DNA of 64,000 nucleotides from Chaunax sp. Z400 (GCA_037577475.1 CM075206.1:5179459-5243458); one strand, 5' to 3'; shown: positions 30,101 to 44,060, counted from the stretch's first letter. Translations and numbers: made by a program. Notes: generated from the sequence alone by a model not told the origin.

Positions 30101-33100
30101 GGGCTGCTCCTTTCATGAGTTCTTACTGTAAGCCCATACAAATAGCAAAGCTTTAGTAAATTACAGCAGTGGAGAATTTCCTCATCTTCTAAATCATCAC
30201 TAAATAGTAACGTTATGCAATTCTCTGTCATCATCAATGAAGGAAACAGGCATAAACCTGCATTTCCATGCGTGGATCAGGTACTGAAACACTTTATACA
30301 AGAGACTCCTGTGAGAAAATGCAGGGACGTGTCAGTAAGGAGTCTCATTTTTAGTCCTCTTATGACCTTTGGTGTCTGCTGTAAGAAATAATTCAATGTC
30401 ATATGAAGCTTGATCTCGAACAATTTGGTTCAACAAATATCATTTCTCTCCTTTTGCCTCTACAAAATGATCAAAATGCTAAAACTCTCATGTAAAACTA
30501 CAACAGCATTATCAATAAAATCAATTTAAAGTATCCAAAGGAAAGGTTCTGCAATAAAATATCACATCTCACTATTACATTCACTATATCAGCATGTGAG
30601 ATACTCCAGGTAGGGCAATCCAACAGAGGTTGGTCCCCTCTAAGGGATGACATGATGAATCTTTCTGAGATGATTAATGGGGTAGGAAAGAAGAAAAAAT
30701 AACCCTCTGATTCACAAATCTCTGTTCCTATCTGGGAAGTATTTTGCATTGTGTCATGCAAATCATGGATAATCAGAAAGTTATTTAGAAGAAACAATCA
30801 GAGAATATTAAAGAAGAAATGTTCCTCTGGTAGAATTTCTATCAACTCACAGCCTATAGACATTTAAAACATGACAACTAGAAACAGATTTCTTTTGTAT
30901 TCACACAAACAGGTTTAGAAACCTGGTGATCTTTAACAATACATTATATTTTGTACACCTACAGTATGTGTTCATGGAATATAATATATAAGTAATTGAA
31001 CATTTTAAGTACAATCATGTCCAAATCCACCCCTGTGCATGTGGATTTTAGTTAAGAAGAAAATAAAGAGGTTAGTAAAGGTAAGGGGGGGAAATGAGCT
31101 GCAGTTACCTGAGCTAGCCAGAAGATGACAGTGACCACAACCATTGATACTGAAGCAGAGTCTTTCTGCCTTATTGATTGTCTCATATTATTGATCTGTT
31201 TGCCTACAACAGACAGATGCTCTATCAAACGCCAATGCTTCATAAACAGATTGTTGTTGTTTTTTGGTTGCTGTGAGCTAAGAGCACTCCTACTATCGAC
31301 AACTGATTCAGTAATCAATCACTGCTGAGAGAAACCTTTGTGTCTTTTTTTGCCAAAATTTAAAGCAGCAAAAATAATTTCTCTTCTACCACGCTGGGTC
31401 CTCCGTTCATGTGCTCCTCCTTTTGGACGATCCTATCCTGCACTGTGCTCACTTCACGAGCTCAGCCCTGATCAGGATAATTAAGCGCTCATCCGGTGTG
31501 GAGGGAGCAACCTCGGCCCTATGTTCCAATCTACCTCCGGTGACCGCCCTGTGTTTTAACTGCATGTGTGCTGAGCGTGATGGAGAAGCAGAAAAAGGTG
31601 TCCTAACCGCTCCTCATTCATCAAAAGTTGGTCCGGCACGAACACAGAAAAAAAAACATGACAAATGGGTGGGCAAGCACTGCCCACTCCTTGCCATTCT
31701 CTGCAGGATCCCTGTGGGCCACAGAGGGTTGTAAATAAAAGAGATGAGGATGTGGAGGTCGGGAGTGTATTTCAAGGCAGAAAGAGGGAAAATACACAAC
31801 ATGGCTCTGAACCATGACCTTCTATTAATTATGGCCTCTGAGCTATACTTCCTGTCCTACATACTGTGATTCATACACACATCATTTCTCTCCAGACTGA
31901 CAGATATTACTCCAGCACATATTAATGTGCCAGAGTAATCAAACACGTTTTCAGTGACATCCGCTGCAGTGTAAATTTGCCAGAAATCTCTTAGCAAATG
32001 CTTCAAAATGAAAGTTAAAGTGAGGATTCTCAGCTCGGGTCAACAGCTCTGCATCAGACATCAGAATAAATTAAACGTCGTCTTAGAAATGAAATGTAAA
32101 TATGTGAAACGTGTACAGTCATCTTTAGCCCTGTAAAGCCGGAACCATCAAATAATTGCCTGAAAATTACTTACTGGACCTTCTGATAATAACCAAAATA
32201 ATAATAATAATAATGAAATAACACTTTGCATGTATGGGTTTTGTTTTGTATCATATTTGATACATCCAACATTTTTAAAAATGTTTTGTACACAGCATTT
32301 TTTTTAAATTATACATTGCCTCAATTCATTAAATGCTCCTTTTGAAGTATTGCTAACAATTTGATTGTATTTATTACCTTAATATTATCAAAATTGGAAA
32401 AAAAAAAAACATCTGCACAAAACCACCTGAGGGTCACTGATTGATAAGAACCGCTTTAGATGACTCATTTGAAGGTCCTCTGTTGCATGCATTTTTCCCT
32501 CTGGTGGATTATCCTTGTACTGCATGTATCTGATTGTATACATTAGGTTTTTCAGGAAATAAATCGTCACACTGATGATGTAGAGGTCTCAAAAACCCAT
32601 GAATGAAATATGATACACTTGGCGTTATAGGGCTAGGTTTGCGCAGTCTGTGCTGAAACACAGGTCGCACAATTGAAATTTTGCCAAGGCACAGACCTTG
32701 TTAAACCCGTTATGCACACAAAATACCAGACATATACAGTCAGTGGAAAAACAAAAGTATCGCAACATTGCGTCTTTATCACACCGAGTCTCCACGACAG
32801 CAAAAACATATTTCATGTGCTGCTAATAGAGCTCTTTGTTATTGTCCCTACCAGAGGAGTCATTTGAAAGCATTTTGTCATTGATGTTTTTTAATAAGAT
32901 GAAGGCTTTGTTTTCATCGCTGCTCCATTACCGTAGTATTTTGCTAATGTTGACTTCTGAAGGATGCGAAAGAACAGATGAGACAATCAGTGTTCCTTCA
33001 AGAGAGACAGCCCTGCACAAGGGCCATGCAATATTAATCCAATCTGTGGAGGTCGTTTGGCTTCCAGGCCGGCCCCCTCCCGAGGGGCCTTCTCTATTAC

Positions 33101-36100
33101 CTCTCCCAGCTTATCTCCCAGTCCTTGATACTCCATTAAAAAAACCCTGCTCTGACTCAAACAAAAGTTATGCCGGTTTTATACTTTCGACTCAGTCCTC
33201 TCTTCCGCTCTTGAACATTCTCTATTGTATTATTGATCATTGAGTCTGCAGCTGCTTTAACAATGTATCAGAATAAATTTCATCAGCATCAGAGTAAAAC
33301 AGAAACGCTTCTATTATTCTGAATGTCATGAGAGATTCACAAAATCTCATGAACCCCCAGTCTCATACTAAGATAGATGAGGTACAGAGAGAGTCTGTTG
33401 TACCCAGTTAGCATTCCATGCCCTCATATGACATCCAAATCCACTGTCCACTAATATATTGTCATTTAAATGTCATTTCAACACTTTTTCTTTCAATTAA
33501 ATAACAATTCAAACTTAGTTTATTGTGAATTTATGAAAGCTGTCCAATAGTGTGATGCAACACGCTTACCATCGGGGCCTAATGAGATGGGTGATGCCGC
33601 CGTCGTGATGTCTGGCGGAATAGGCGTCAGCTTCAGGTGATGCCAAGCTGAGTCCCTTCAAGCTGCTGAAAATGTCTGCCAAGCAGGTCAATTACAAATC
33701 CAGTCAGAGTCGCAGAGGCAATTTGCAAGTTCAGATTTGAAGCTGATGAAAAATGTTCTGATCTCATCATGTGACTGACAGCCGAGTGACGACTCGAGCC
33801 ATCAGACGTCGGTATGTAATAAGAGGTGGCGGTGGTTGCAGGGGAAATGCATGCTTGTAACAGAAGGGACTTGATGGGGTTCACCATTTTGGCTCCTTCG
33901 TCCAATACGGTCTTTAAATGCATCGGCATTCTCGGAGCAGTCAATGCATCTCTGTGAATGCACCAATGTACGCGAGTGAGCAGTGGGGCCCTGTCCCACT
34001 TCACAGCTGCGTTGTCCAATCACAATGCAAGCACCAATGGCGGCTGAGTCCTTTGCACTCCGTCCAGCTGACGTCTTTGGAAATCATAAAAAAAAAGGCT
34101 AGAATCGCGCAAGCTGGCCATACTTGTGTCAGTGGACTTATTGATTTGGACTGTATAGAAAGGGCTAGCTTGCATTCTGCGAATTAGCTGCTGGAACACC
34201 CTCTCAGTAATCAGTCATATTATCGATTAGGTGGTTCACTGTGATGTTTGAAATTAGGTTTAGTTGCTTAGCTGCATTATTTCCCAGCATAATAATTCCT
34301 ATTTGCTTTGTGGCATGTAAGGTCAAGTCTTTACTTAAGGCTTTCCAGAAGCTGCTGTCAGTCTTGAGGCCTCACACGATGTGTTCACTGTCTTTTAATT
34401 TTTGCCAGCCGACATACAAGTCAATCAAACTTTCAATTTCTTTTTGCAATTTGGGGTTTATTTCAGTTTATTTTCAAAGAATTCTCGAGGCTTTTGGGCA
34501 GGCCATGCATGTTTCGTGTCAAGGTGATGGCATGATCACAATTTGCATGGTCAGTCAGGTCATAATCATAATCGTTGGCTTGTGTCTCTGAACACAGCAC
34601 ACAGACTGACGTGGAGTCATCAGGGCCAACAATTGTAAAACTGAAGGACATGATCTCTTCGCTCTATTGCCAAATGTTTTGTTTAGACCCAATCAGGTCC
34701 CCTTGGTGAGGCTGATGGACTGTTGGCTCCTCTTTAACCGAGTGATTGATGCATGTTGATGTTGAGAATTATTCTTTTCAAATTACATTGCAGCTGGTTT
34801 CTGCACAATTCAGCAAATTGACCAAAATCACCATTAACGTTACGCCTCTTCTCCGTACACACAGGATAGAGGTGGTACAGATACGTGCTTTATAAAAATC
34901 CTTTTTATATATATTTTAATTTAGAATGTCTTTTTCCAGAACAAAGGTTATATAACATATTTGGATGAATTTGCGTCATGGCATAATTTTTTGTAGCTCA
35001 AGCTGTGGCCCTCCTACTGTATAATAACCTCTGTGTCACAGACTTTGGGAAGCACTGCTCTGAACTAACCTCATGGGTGAAATAATTTTTGTATTTGACA
35101 ATTTTCTTTAAATACAAAGGCAGGTTGCAGTAGCTAAACTTTCATAAAGATATAACTGATATTTATCTAGACAGGAAGCCAAGCCACTGTTAAAAATGAA
35201 ATGTCAGTTCAGAGCGTCTCTAAATTAAAGATTTGGAAGAATGTCAGAGATAACCATGACGAATTTAGGAATTCATTACTGACTTTCATTTCATTATATC
35301 TGATTCGCTCTTCAGCTCTGCATTACAATGACTTGTGATTAAAATGATGAATTAAGCAGTTCTGGAAGAAAATGAAAAAGATCCAGTCTTGCATTTATTG
35401 CTACTGAAAACTGTCTTATCTGTTGGAATAAGTGATAAGTCACCATCTTTAAAGTTAACCAGGATGTTGCACCTGACATGAACAATAGGATAAAAGGAAA
35501 GTTACATTTTTGAAAGCTGATACGAGTATTTTTGTATTAAAGCTGTCAATCCTGACATGTAAAATCTTTACATTTGACCGTATTCATGACTAAAACGACT
35601 TTTCTGCCTTTGGTGATTGTTTCACTCCCTAAAAATCTTTGCTATACTAGAAGCCATATTGGCCATCTATAGATTTAAAAGGGGAGCGTTGTCTGCAGTC
35701 ATCATTTTATAATAGTAATATAAGTCTAGAGAAAGGTTTTAATATGGACAGGCTGACACATTCATAAGAGCTTCAAATGTAGGAACTGTTAAAGCTGATT
35801 GACTGGATTGAAAATGGCTTCAACACTTTGACAAAACATCGTCATATATCCTGATTTCAGTCAGACAATTTACGAGTTTGAAATGTTTATTATCACAACA
35901 ACAGAACATGCAAAAGTTTGGGTTTGACTTTTAGGCTTCTACCTTAATCACTCCCCGCAGATGTGTTCACATAGAGGCATTGGGGAGTGATGAGCAAACT
36001 TAATCAACCCCTAACTGGAGCCTACAGGTGGATGCTGGGGTGGTGGTGCTGGGGCTGAAAGTGCAGTGGACATATTTACAGGCAGGTGATTAACTATCAT

Positions 36101-36174
36101 CTGGCCGTACATTAATATTTTCTGAAGTGACTCGAAGTTGGGAACAGCATGGCTGAAAAGCGAAACATCAGTTT
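27107..36174. other. Long AT-rich intergenic stretch
   Basis: Nine kilobases with no supportable gene. An (AAT)n tract lies at 32196-32214 and poly-C at about 29367-29375. Complex, non-repetitive segments with TAAT/ATTA motifs (about 27560-27740, 30040-30200, 33590-34020) look enhancer-like but are unverified. The longest frames (110-135 codons) have no recognisable domain. Confidence 0.5.
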
Positions 36175-36369
36175 CAGTCCCTCCAGGAAGTTGCGATGTC
36201 ATAAACGCAACAATGAACATAAATTCAACCAATGCCCATAAATTCTACGCAACCTTGCAATTTTGTCCGTAATCACCACTTTCACCAACTTATCTGGGAA
36301 TTTGACCAATCATCGCACTTTTCTCCAAGTTTCGCCCCACATTGTGTCTGCAACCTCCTGGAGGGACTG
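36175..36369. repeat. hAT-like MITE with 20-bp terminal inverted repeats
   Basis: The left terminus at 36175-36194 (CAGTCCCTCCAGGAAGTTGC) is the reverse complement of 36350-36369 at 19 of 20 positions. The 195-bp interior includes AACCTTGCAATTTTGTCCG and TTTGACCAATCATCGCAC, which recall a non-autonomous hAT family of fish genomes whose ends begin CAGT-CCTCCAGGA. GTTT borders both ends. A clean 8-bp duplication was not seen. Confidence 0.75.
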
Positions 36370-38254
36370 GTTTGTATTTGCGGACTTGCAGAGGGTATCT
36401 GGACGTACGCAGTGTTTAGACTCTGGGTGTGAAGATGTGAGACGTGGCAGGAGAAAATTAACAGCTCTTGTCCACAAGGCCTCTTTAGAGTGACTATATC
36501 CCCACAGCACAGGAACACTCTCCAGTTGCACTATCAACAGTTTTAAATATTTAATCACGTCTGTCACAGGATCTCACTTTTGACTTTGACGTCAACCTCT
36601 ACACGATGAGCCGCTAAGTGTTTCTATTACACAGCATCTTTCTCAAGCTCTTCACTTCAATCAAACGGTCTAGAGCTCAATCGTAGCAGGGCTTACAAAT
36701 AAGAGCCGCACTCCTCTGACTAATTCATCACTTTCCCTGGGATAATCATGAGGAGAGGGATCCAGGAGGTAGGGGGAAAAAAAAAAGCTTTGTAAGGATG
36801 CCTAGACAAGTCTTATGAGCTCTTTGAGAGTGTCTCGCTTTGTTGTCACCTGGACGACCATCTCTGCAACAAACACACGGCGAGCATCGGGGACTCTGGG
36901 GCCGATCCCGCTGGCAGCAGAGCCTGAAATAGCATGCTTTTTTTCTCCCCTGTGCACCTGTTCCTTGTTGTTAGTTTTTGCTTTGAAAAAAAATATATCA
37001 AAAGGGTGCAACACAATCAACAATTCACCAAGCAGAGTGGAAAAATAGCAACTATATGTCAGACGAAAAGCTCTGTGGAAGGCACGGCACCATTAAAATA
37101 CAAGGCTCCCCGGAGTTAACCTGTTTGCACCGCTATCTCATCTTTCTACATTAAAGCACACCAAAATGATAAACATTCAGCTCTGAATTCATGAACATTT
37201 ATTTGGCCTATTTTCTACTTGGCATTATTCTCTAAGCTTATCATGTTTTATTCATTGGGTCCGATTTTGATTTCAATAATCCTATTGTTTTGCTCCAAAA
37301 AGTAATTTACATTGCAAATGAGGAATCCAGTGCGCTCATTTCTCTGTATTTGACAGTCGTGCCAATCTTTCCCCTCGAATACGGCGGTGCTTAAATCCTG
37401 CTAATTTTTTAATTACCACTCTAGCAGTTCAATATTATAGCCTGATTAAAACATTATAGGACCTGGGTTCAGTAATAATTGCAGATTGTGCCAGTCAGAA
37501 TGTGCAGACTATTATTTTATTGAGGAACATAATTACATCTGCAAAATGCATCACTGTGAATGATTTAACAGCACCTATCAGTGGTGGGGGGGGGGTTTAG
37601 TGGGTCATTTTAGCAAGTCCTACTGGACATTATATTGACTTGGAATGAGTTAGGATCAGAGCAGCAGGAGCTTATAGCTGCTGTTGTGGAAAAGCAGTGG
37701 AACACATCTCTAAAAATAAAAGCAAACTGTGGTTTACATGCAAATAAAACATTGATATTTCCATGAATCATAGCTCGTGGCCTATGATTCATGTTTTCAT
37801 ACCAGAGAGGTCATAGAAAATCTTTTTTTTTTACATTTTGGACATTGAGGAGTCAAGATTCAAAGATTTATTGATCACTTAGTCATATTTTCAACATGTG
37901 CAGGAATGCTGTAGCCTATGCTGAACGGTTTGTGTGTAATAGCGATGAAAAGTGGAATATAAGGAATAACATTTACCATGTACTAAAATATTATTGTATT
38001 TCCAGAATTCAGGGACATTCTAAATTGTACACCTGCCACATTTGTTGGCAGACCATGATTAAAAAAAATATTCGTACATGCTCAGAGGCAGATGGAGAGA
38101 GTTCATCATCCTGTTATATTCATCATCCTGATAAGAACGTCGTCTCTGTCAGTCTCCAGGTCTATGGGCAGAAAATCAAATTTTTTTTTTTTTTTATCTT
38201 ATCACTTACATCAGTAACATCTTTTAGTTTAGTGAAGGGCTGTGAGAATTAAGT
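36370..38254. other. AT-rich intergenic DNA
   Basis: Contains a G run at about 37586-37596 and poly-T at 38180-38195. The segment 37380-37560 is dense in TAATT/ATTA motifs. No gene. Confidence 0.5.
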
Positions 38255-38350
38255 TAAAGGTGCTCTGTGGAGTTATTTTTACAATCAGCGTTCCTCGCTA
38301 AATCTCATTTGTGTGTTGCTTTGAGGTTTAGAGAATGTCCTGAATAGATT
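38255..38350 (+). repeat. Possible dispersed repeat fragment ('GGTGCTCTGTGGAG')
   Basis: AAAGGTGCTCTGTGGAGTTA, CGCTAAATCTCA and AATGTCCTGAATAGA appear in the order of a repeat I associate with fish genomes. From memory only. Confidence 0.4.
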
Positions 38351-38476
38351 TCCTTCTACAAAACATCTTTAACGTAAAGCATGAATGGGCCTTAATGTGT
38401 AGCAAGCCTGCTACAAAACAAACGCTCCTACTAGTGGTCATACATTATATAGGGTTTTAGGCATTTATGCACAAGA

Positions 38477-38548
38477 ATGGAATGGCGGGACGTAGATCTT
38501 CAAGCGGTGGTTGGGTTTGGCACTGATCCTGAATTGTTGAGGTCAGGA
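38477..38548 (+). repeat. Local direct repeat, copy 1
   Basis: About 72 bases centred on GGGACGTAGATCTTCAAGCG, repeated with mismatches at 38753-38826. Confidence 0.7.
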
Positions 38549-38752
38549 TAATCTGGCGGTTATGGGATAAAATGTGGAATCTATCATCAAGAGAGGATGG
38601 CTGGGTTTAGATGAGGATTAGGAATATGAGAAATCCCTTCTAATAGCACCCGGGAGACCACATGACGGCTGTTTGGGCCTAAATAGTCACCCCATCCACC
38701 TGTCTTCTTAGCCTGATCTTATAATTATGTCCATGATTTGTTGATCCACAGG

Positions 38753-38826
38753 ATGGAACAGCAGGACGTAGATCTTCGAGTGATGGTTGGGGTTAGGCAA
38801 TGATCTTGAACTGTCAGGGATCAGGA
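38753..38826 (+). repeat. Local direct repeat, copy 2
   Basis: About 74 bases centred on AGGACGTAGATCTTCGAGTG, aligned to copy 1 with roughly one mismatch in five. The 204 bases between are not part of the duplication. Confidence 0.7.
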
Positions 38827-39369
38827 GGTGGGGCTGGAGCTGGACCACACCAGGCTCTGCAGTGCAGTGGATAATATTCCAAAATGTACTTTTTATTTTT
38901 AGACCATGTTGGTTCATAATCCAAGAACTAGGCAACAACATGTCTTGTTCCTCCCTCTGCTCGGGGGAGTGGGTGCCGAGGCTGAACCGAGACAGTCTTG
39001 GCCCAATTTAACCTCTCTTTAAAAATATTTTCTCTCCTCACATATGATCTGGGTAACACATGGTTATGTTTTGTACTCTAAGGAAAAGTGGTCGATCCAG
39101 CAATTTGATTCAGCTGTTAACAAGCTCAGATTGTCATCAGTATTCTGTGTACAACATTTTTCTTTGTACAAAGCCTTTCAATAGAGAGCCTTTGTAGCAC
39201 ATAGCCTAGATTACTGTTTTCCAAAGGGAATATCTGACTAATTAAAATTGAATTATAACCTCCTAAAGGTGATTTGATCACCTGTTTTGTACAGAACATA
39301 TCATTCTGGGCTGAATATAGTTATTTTTTGTATAAGGTGATTTTCACTTTTATTGTACGTAGCCTATAG
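38827..39369. other. AT-rich intergenic DNA
   Basis: Nothing recognised. Confidence 0.55.
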
Positions 39370-39470
39370 TTACAGCTGAAGCGAGGCAGGATAAGGGGGT
39401 GGGAGAGAGGGAACGGCATGCAGGCCCTGACGGGCTTTTGAACCTGGGCCACTGCAGTACGAACTAAACT
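39370..39470 (+). repeat. Right part of a dispersed teleost repeat
   Basis: GAGAGAGGGAACGGCATGCA and TTTTGAACCTGGGCCACTGC match the 3' half of a fish repeat usually ending 'gacatgcagcaaaggtc...cgaacctgggccgctgc'. The complementary left half is at 20655-20757. Confidence 0.6.
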
Positions 39471-40666
39471 ACACTATTTCAGATTTTGACATACATTTCT
39501 TAAAATGACTCTTGTGTAAAATGCACTGACACTCTGCATAAATGCTTAAATTTTCATATTAAAAGACATAACCATCCATATTTCAGCCTGCCAATTTCTT
39601 ATCTCTGTGGCGCCACAAAACGGGGGCACAATGAAAGCCGTGGCAACATGTAGCCTACAGACATCAGAGATCAGAGATGAGAGGAGGTGTTTTGATGTCA
39701 CATTTTGGCTCCGCACCTGGAATCAGGAGGAGTTAAAGGGTGGAAGACACAAAAATCCCATTTGAGATGAACACCACTTACAGTCAGAATCTTTTAAAAT
39801 GCCTCCAACAAGAGTACTTTCACTGCATCTGCAGCACTTCAGACAAGGTCCATACTATATGTAATTCCAGTAAAATGAACAGTGATTGTTTAAAAGACCT
39901 GGAGTAGAGTGTCTGCCATATTGAGGACCTGAATAAACATGTTTCTATGTCTCTATTCCCACGTTAGTTTGCCAGAAAAAATAACAGGATCTGCAGGCAT
40001 GCATATTGCCCCACCTGAATGTAATTTAGGAGATACTATACTATAGCTTGTCTGCACCAGTTTGCACTAAATACATGTTTTGTCGAGACACGTCTGACTC
40101 ATCAGCTGTGCCATGTTTGCACACACCCAGGAGGATGACAATACTTCTTAAATGAGCATAAAGGCAACGTGGAACACAAACCGACTGCACGGCTCAGGAG
40201 GACAAACAGGAGGAGGTGACACGTGACACTTCAATGAACAGTTCAATGTTTTGGGAAATAGAATTATTTACTGCAACTCTCATGTCTGTTCCTTCTGCCT
40301 TGTCTCATTCCTAGAGCGTATAATACAATGTTTTCTTATTTTTCTTATACTTTCTTATTTCCTTAGAGCCACATGTGAACTGCTGCGATCACCAGGCACA
40401 TGAAGTTTTTATAGAGATCATAAGAGAATGCAAGTACCTAACTGTCTTGTGGTCATGCTGTATGACACATAAGTGTTAGATATGCAGGGAAAGGATGGTT
40501 TGATCTGCAAGTGCAACTAAACTAAATGCGTCTTGGTCAAATTTATAGTAGCAGAAATATCACTAATGGTTAAGAAGTGGTTTGTTTGCCTACTGGAGCA
40601 TCATGTGGGTCGTTAGCATTATTATCAGTTTCACTAGATTCAAATGGTGGTGAAACTGTCTGAGGA
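39471..40666. other. AT-rich intergenic DNA
   Basis: No gene or repeat recognised. Confidence 0.55.
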
Positions 40667-40770
40667 GAGATGCTTAAGGGGCCATTTACACGACAACAGT
40701 TTTACCCAAAAACAGTCAACTTTTGTCGTGTTTTGGCCGTTTGTTTACACAACAACGGCATTTCAACGCA
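40667..40770 (+). repeat. Fragment of 'TTTACACGACAACG' teleost repeat
   Basis: GCCATTTACACGACAACAGT and GGCCGTTTGTTTACACAACA carry the same TTTACAC-ACAAC module twice and recall a common fish element with modules of the form 'gttcgtttacacgacaacgg'. Both ends are undefined. Confidence 0.5.
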
Positions 40771-43700
40771 GCGAGGATTGCACTGATCTGTGCATAAGGG
40801 AAACCAAGGCCTCCACAAATGCATAGCACAACACAGGAGAGATGGCTCCTCATGTTAGGACTCATCATCTCCTCTGAAGACAACAATGTACACATTTTGG
40901 ACAGAGAGGACAGATTGTTTGAGAGAGAGGAGTAGAATAAGACATCTATGTCAAACTCCCCACCAGATGCCTCTTGGATGAGAGGAGAAACATCTTCAAA
41001 TTGGTTCTAATTTAACCCTCTAGGAGATTCATAAACAGGATGAATGAGAATCTACACAAGCAACACAACATTGAAAATTACTTTAATTACCCCGTGTAAA
41101 ACTAGGTTCTGTGTATTTATTGATTTTGATGGAGCATTACGTTCCCTGTCCATCATTTGAAAAATATTGGAATTAGCTAAAGAGAATTTTCTTCAAACAG
41201 AAAATGACCTGTTTTCTTCTTTTTTTTTCCTTTATTTCCCATCAAATATTAACCCGGAATCTTTGCCAGTAACCTTGATGAAAGTCTATAGTAAGTTGGC
41301 ATGGTAACCAAAGAAAACAGAGCTAATCGGGTTGATAATGACATTATTTCTGCCAAACGTTGGCGCTGCAATCAGAAAGCTTGATGGAGAATTACATCAA
41401 ATCAAGAAATCTCATTTTCAGTCGTTCAAGAGTCTAATTTAGTTGTGAGTGTAAGACTGTATTATCGCAAGTGCAGTGAAGGAAATGTTCTGAGGAGGAC
41501 CTGTTCTGAATTACGGACCTTTATTTTCCAAAACCTACAAATTATACTTTATTATGTGGGATTATTATTTTACAATTACTTGGATCTCATCTGTACAATT
41601 TTTTAGGCAACATAATCCTGAATGCTGTAAAAATGGAGAATGTTTTCCCCCTTTCTGTTCATATTAAGTCATCCTATCGAGAAAATACAAGACAATGTCA
41701 AGACGAGAATACATATGGCTGTCCTTTATCCAGCTACCTGCTGGTTAAAGGTTAGTAAATTACATCCAGAGAGTTTTCAGTCGAAGGATTCTCATTTAAT
41801 GTGACCACGCTCTGAGCAGAGCAAACACCATTATGAGCAACAGGCCAGTGCACAGGCCGGCAATCTTTAAAGAGAATCTGATTGATTTTCTAAGGGATGA
41901 CCTATTTATCTACAATCAGTGGTCTTTAGATGAGAAATTGACATTTAAAGAGACACAACAGAGAAAAATACACAAAACAGATCATGTGACGAGGTGGGTG
42001 GTTACAAAAACAATAGAACGTGCAAAGAAGGACAAATATGAAGATTCATCAAACTTTTTTTTTAATTTTTCTGCTATAATTTGTACTATTGCTGCTGTAG
42101 CTAACAAAGCTGTGTGTCTATGTGTGTCTGTCAAACACAGAAACACACACACACTTACAAATATATATTTTTAACTCACCTAGATCTGTGTTTTGTGATG
42201 ATGGCTGTGTCCAAAATAATGAATAATTCAGTTAACTCCAAACAACAAATTAACCCTGTTGTGGATGTCCATGTGTCTTTCTCTGTTTCATACTGACATA
42301 CCCGCCAATGACTGTGACAACATTAGAAAAACTCAGTGAGATTTACAGAAAAAAAAGCTTTGTTTTATTATTTTGCAGTCGTCCCTGTAGGATGAAACAC
42401 AGTATTCCTGGAATAAATGTCACTGGCGGTTGTTCAAAACAGGATCTACATCAAATGTGTTCTGCAAATCATAGAATGACTATTTTCTGGGGAATTAAAT
42501 GACAAAATTAAGCACGCTTGAAAAAATTGCTTTGCTTTGTGTTAAAATAAATTACAGGAAGGCAAAACAAACAATGTCATCGGAATAGAAAGGTACAGGA
42601 GAAATCAGCAAAATCAAGTTACATTAAATGTTTGGTATACTAGCAAAGTGCACTCAAAGTAAAGAGCTCCACCAGGCTAATAGATTAGCACCATATCTGA
42701 TGTGTTCAGAGTGAGCAGCTGTTAATGGCATGTAACAGTCATTAAAAAAGGTTTTCCAAAAATTGAGAACTACCCCAAACACGAGAGGTGCTTAAGCATG
42801 AATAAATGTAAATATTAGGCTGATGGGTGGATGAAAGATGCGAGGTTTGCTGCAGAAAGCTAAAGATGGACATAAATAACCAGATGCAAGATCTCCTCCA
42901 AGTTTATTCCAGGCAGGGATAAAAGGAAAAAAGTAAAGTAAGATGAGGTTTTTAAGGGCTCCTCTTTGGTGCGTATGTAATAGGAAAAGGTTTACCCTGT
43001 ATCCACCCACTTGATGGTTTAAATACATTGTTAAAATGATGACTCTTTGTCTTTTTTATTAGAATATCCCCTTCTAACTGTGGCAATACTCTCCAGGTTT
43101 AACTAACCATGAAAGGGAACTAAAGATATTATAAAACAGTGATTATATATTCACCAGTTCCAGGGATCCTACCTTTCTTTTGCAGACTTTTATTACAAAG
43201 AGCCTAAAAGCTAATTACGACTGCCTAATGTTTGTTTTACTGCTTTTGTCATGACAGTTCCTTTCATTTTCTCTGCATGAGCGAGGAGAAGATTTTTTAC
43301 TCATCCATATCCTCGTAAAAAAAAAAAGTTGGATGTGGGGGAAAATTAGACAGCTGAAGTTCTGATCATAAAATGCTGCATTCAAGTGAACATATGAAAT
43401 GAAACTCTGTCTGGCTTTTCAGCCGACATGGACATGTGGTTAATGAACTAAATTATATGCATATTGAAGTTGGTTAATTCCCCAAGAAGTGGAGAGGCTT
43501 TCACTTCAGTCTGAGGCATAATGGATTATTTGGATTGTCTGGCCCCAAAGGGTCTGAAAGATGAATGATCCCAACAGTTTTTCTTTTTCAACAATATGTT
43601 GATGGCACAGTTTTTTTTTATGTAGATATGTTTCTTTAAATATTGTGCATTATATTGGCTATCCACCTTATTTTTTCCTTTTAATTGCACACACCACGTC

Positions 43701-44057
43701 CATGTTAATCAGTAGAGATGATGCTGTGAGGTAAGTAAACATGTGCTGTCATTCACTAATCTTTGATACATAGTGATGGTTTCAGTGCGATCACAAGGCC
43801 TAACATTCTAACTAAGTAACTAACTGGTTCTGCATGCAGAGTTTTCCTGTTTCTGTCATATCACCAGAGGAGAGCTGAGGAATACTTAACACTTTTACCA
43901 TTAACATGAAGATCAGTTAAGTTCTGACTGTCATATGTAGAAAATCTACAGTGAAGCTGTCCTTGACAAGGCAATTTAGTTCTAAGGCTCCCTCAAAAAT
44001 GCTAAAGTAATCAAGTAAAATAAGGAGTGAAAAAAATCTAAATCGAATACAGAAGAT

Positions 44058-44060
<3 letters not shown>
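40771..44060. other. AT-rich intergenic DNA
   Basis: Short (AC)n near 42141-42153, poly-A at 43319-43327. No gene. The 113-codon plus-strand frame at 41833-42174 has no recognised domain. Confidence 0.5.

Noticed and set aside
30498..30797. 99-codon minus-strand frame considered as a LINE remnant
   Set aside because: No reverse-transcriptase or endonuclease motif found.
32836..33243. 135-codon plus-strand frame
   Set aside because: No recognisable domain or exon boundary signals; the 3' part is rich in Pro/Ser/Leu from a CT-rich stretch.
34982..35066. 'TTTGGGAAGCACTGCTCTGA' considered as a dispersed repeat end
   Set aside because: Match too short to support a family.
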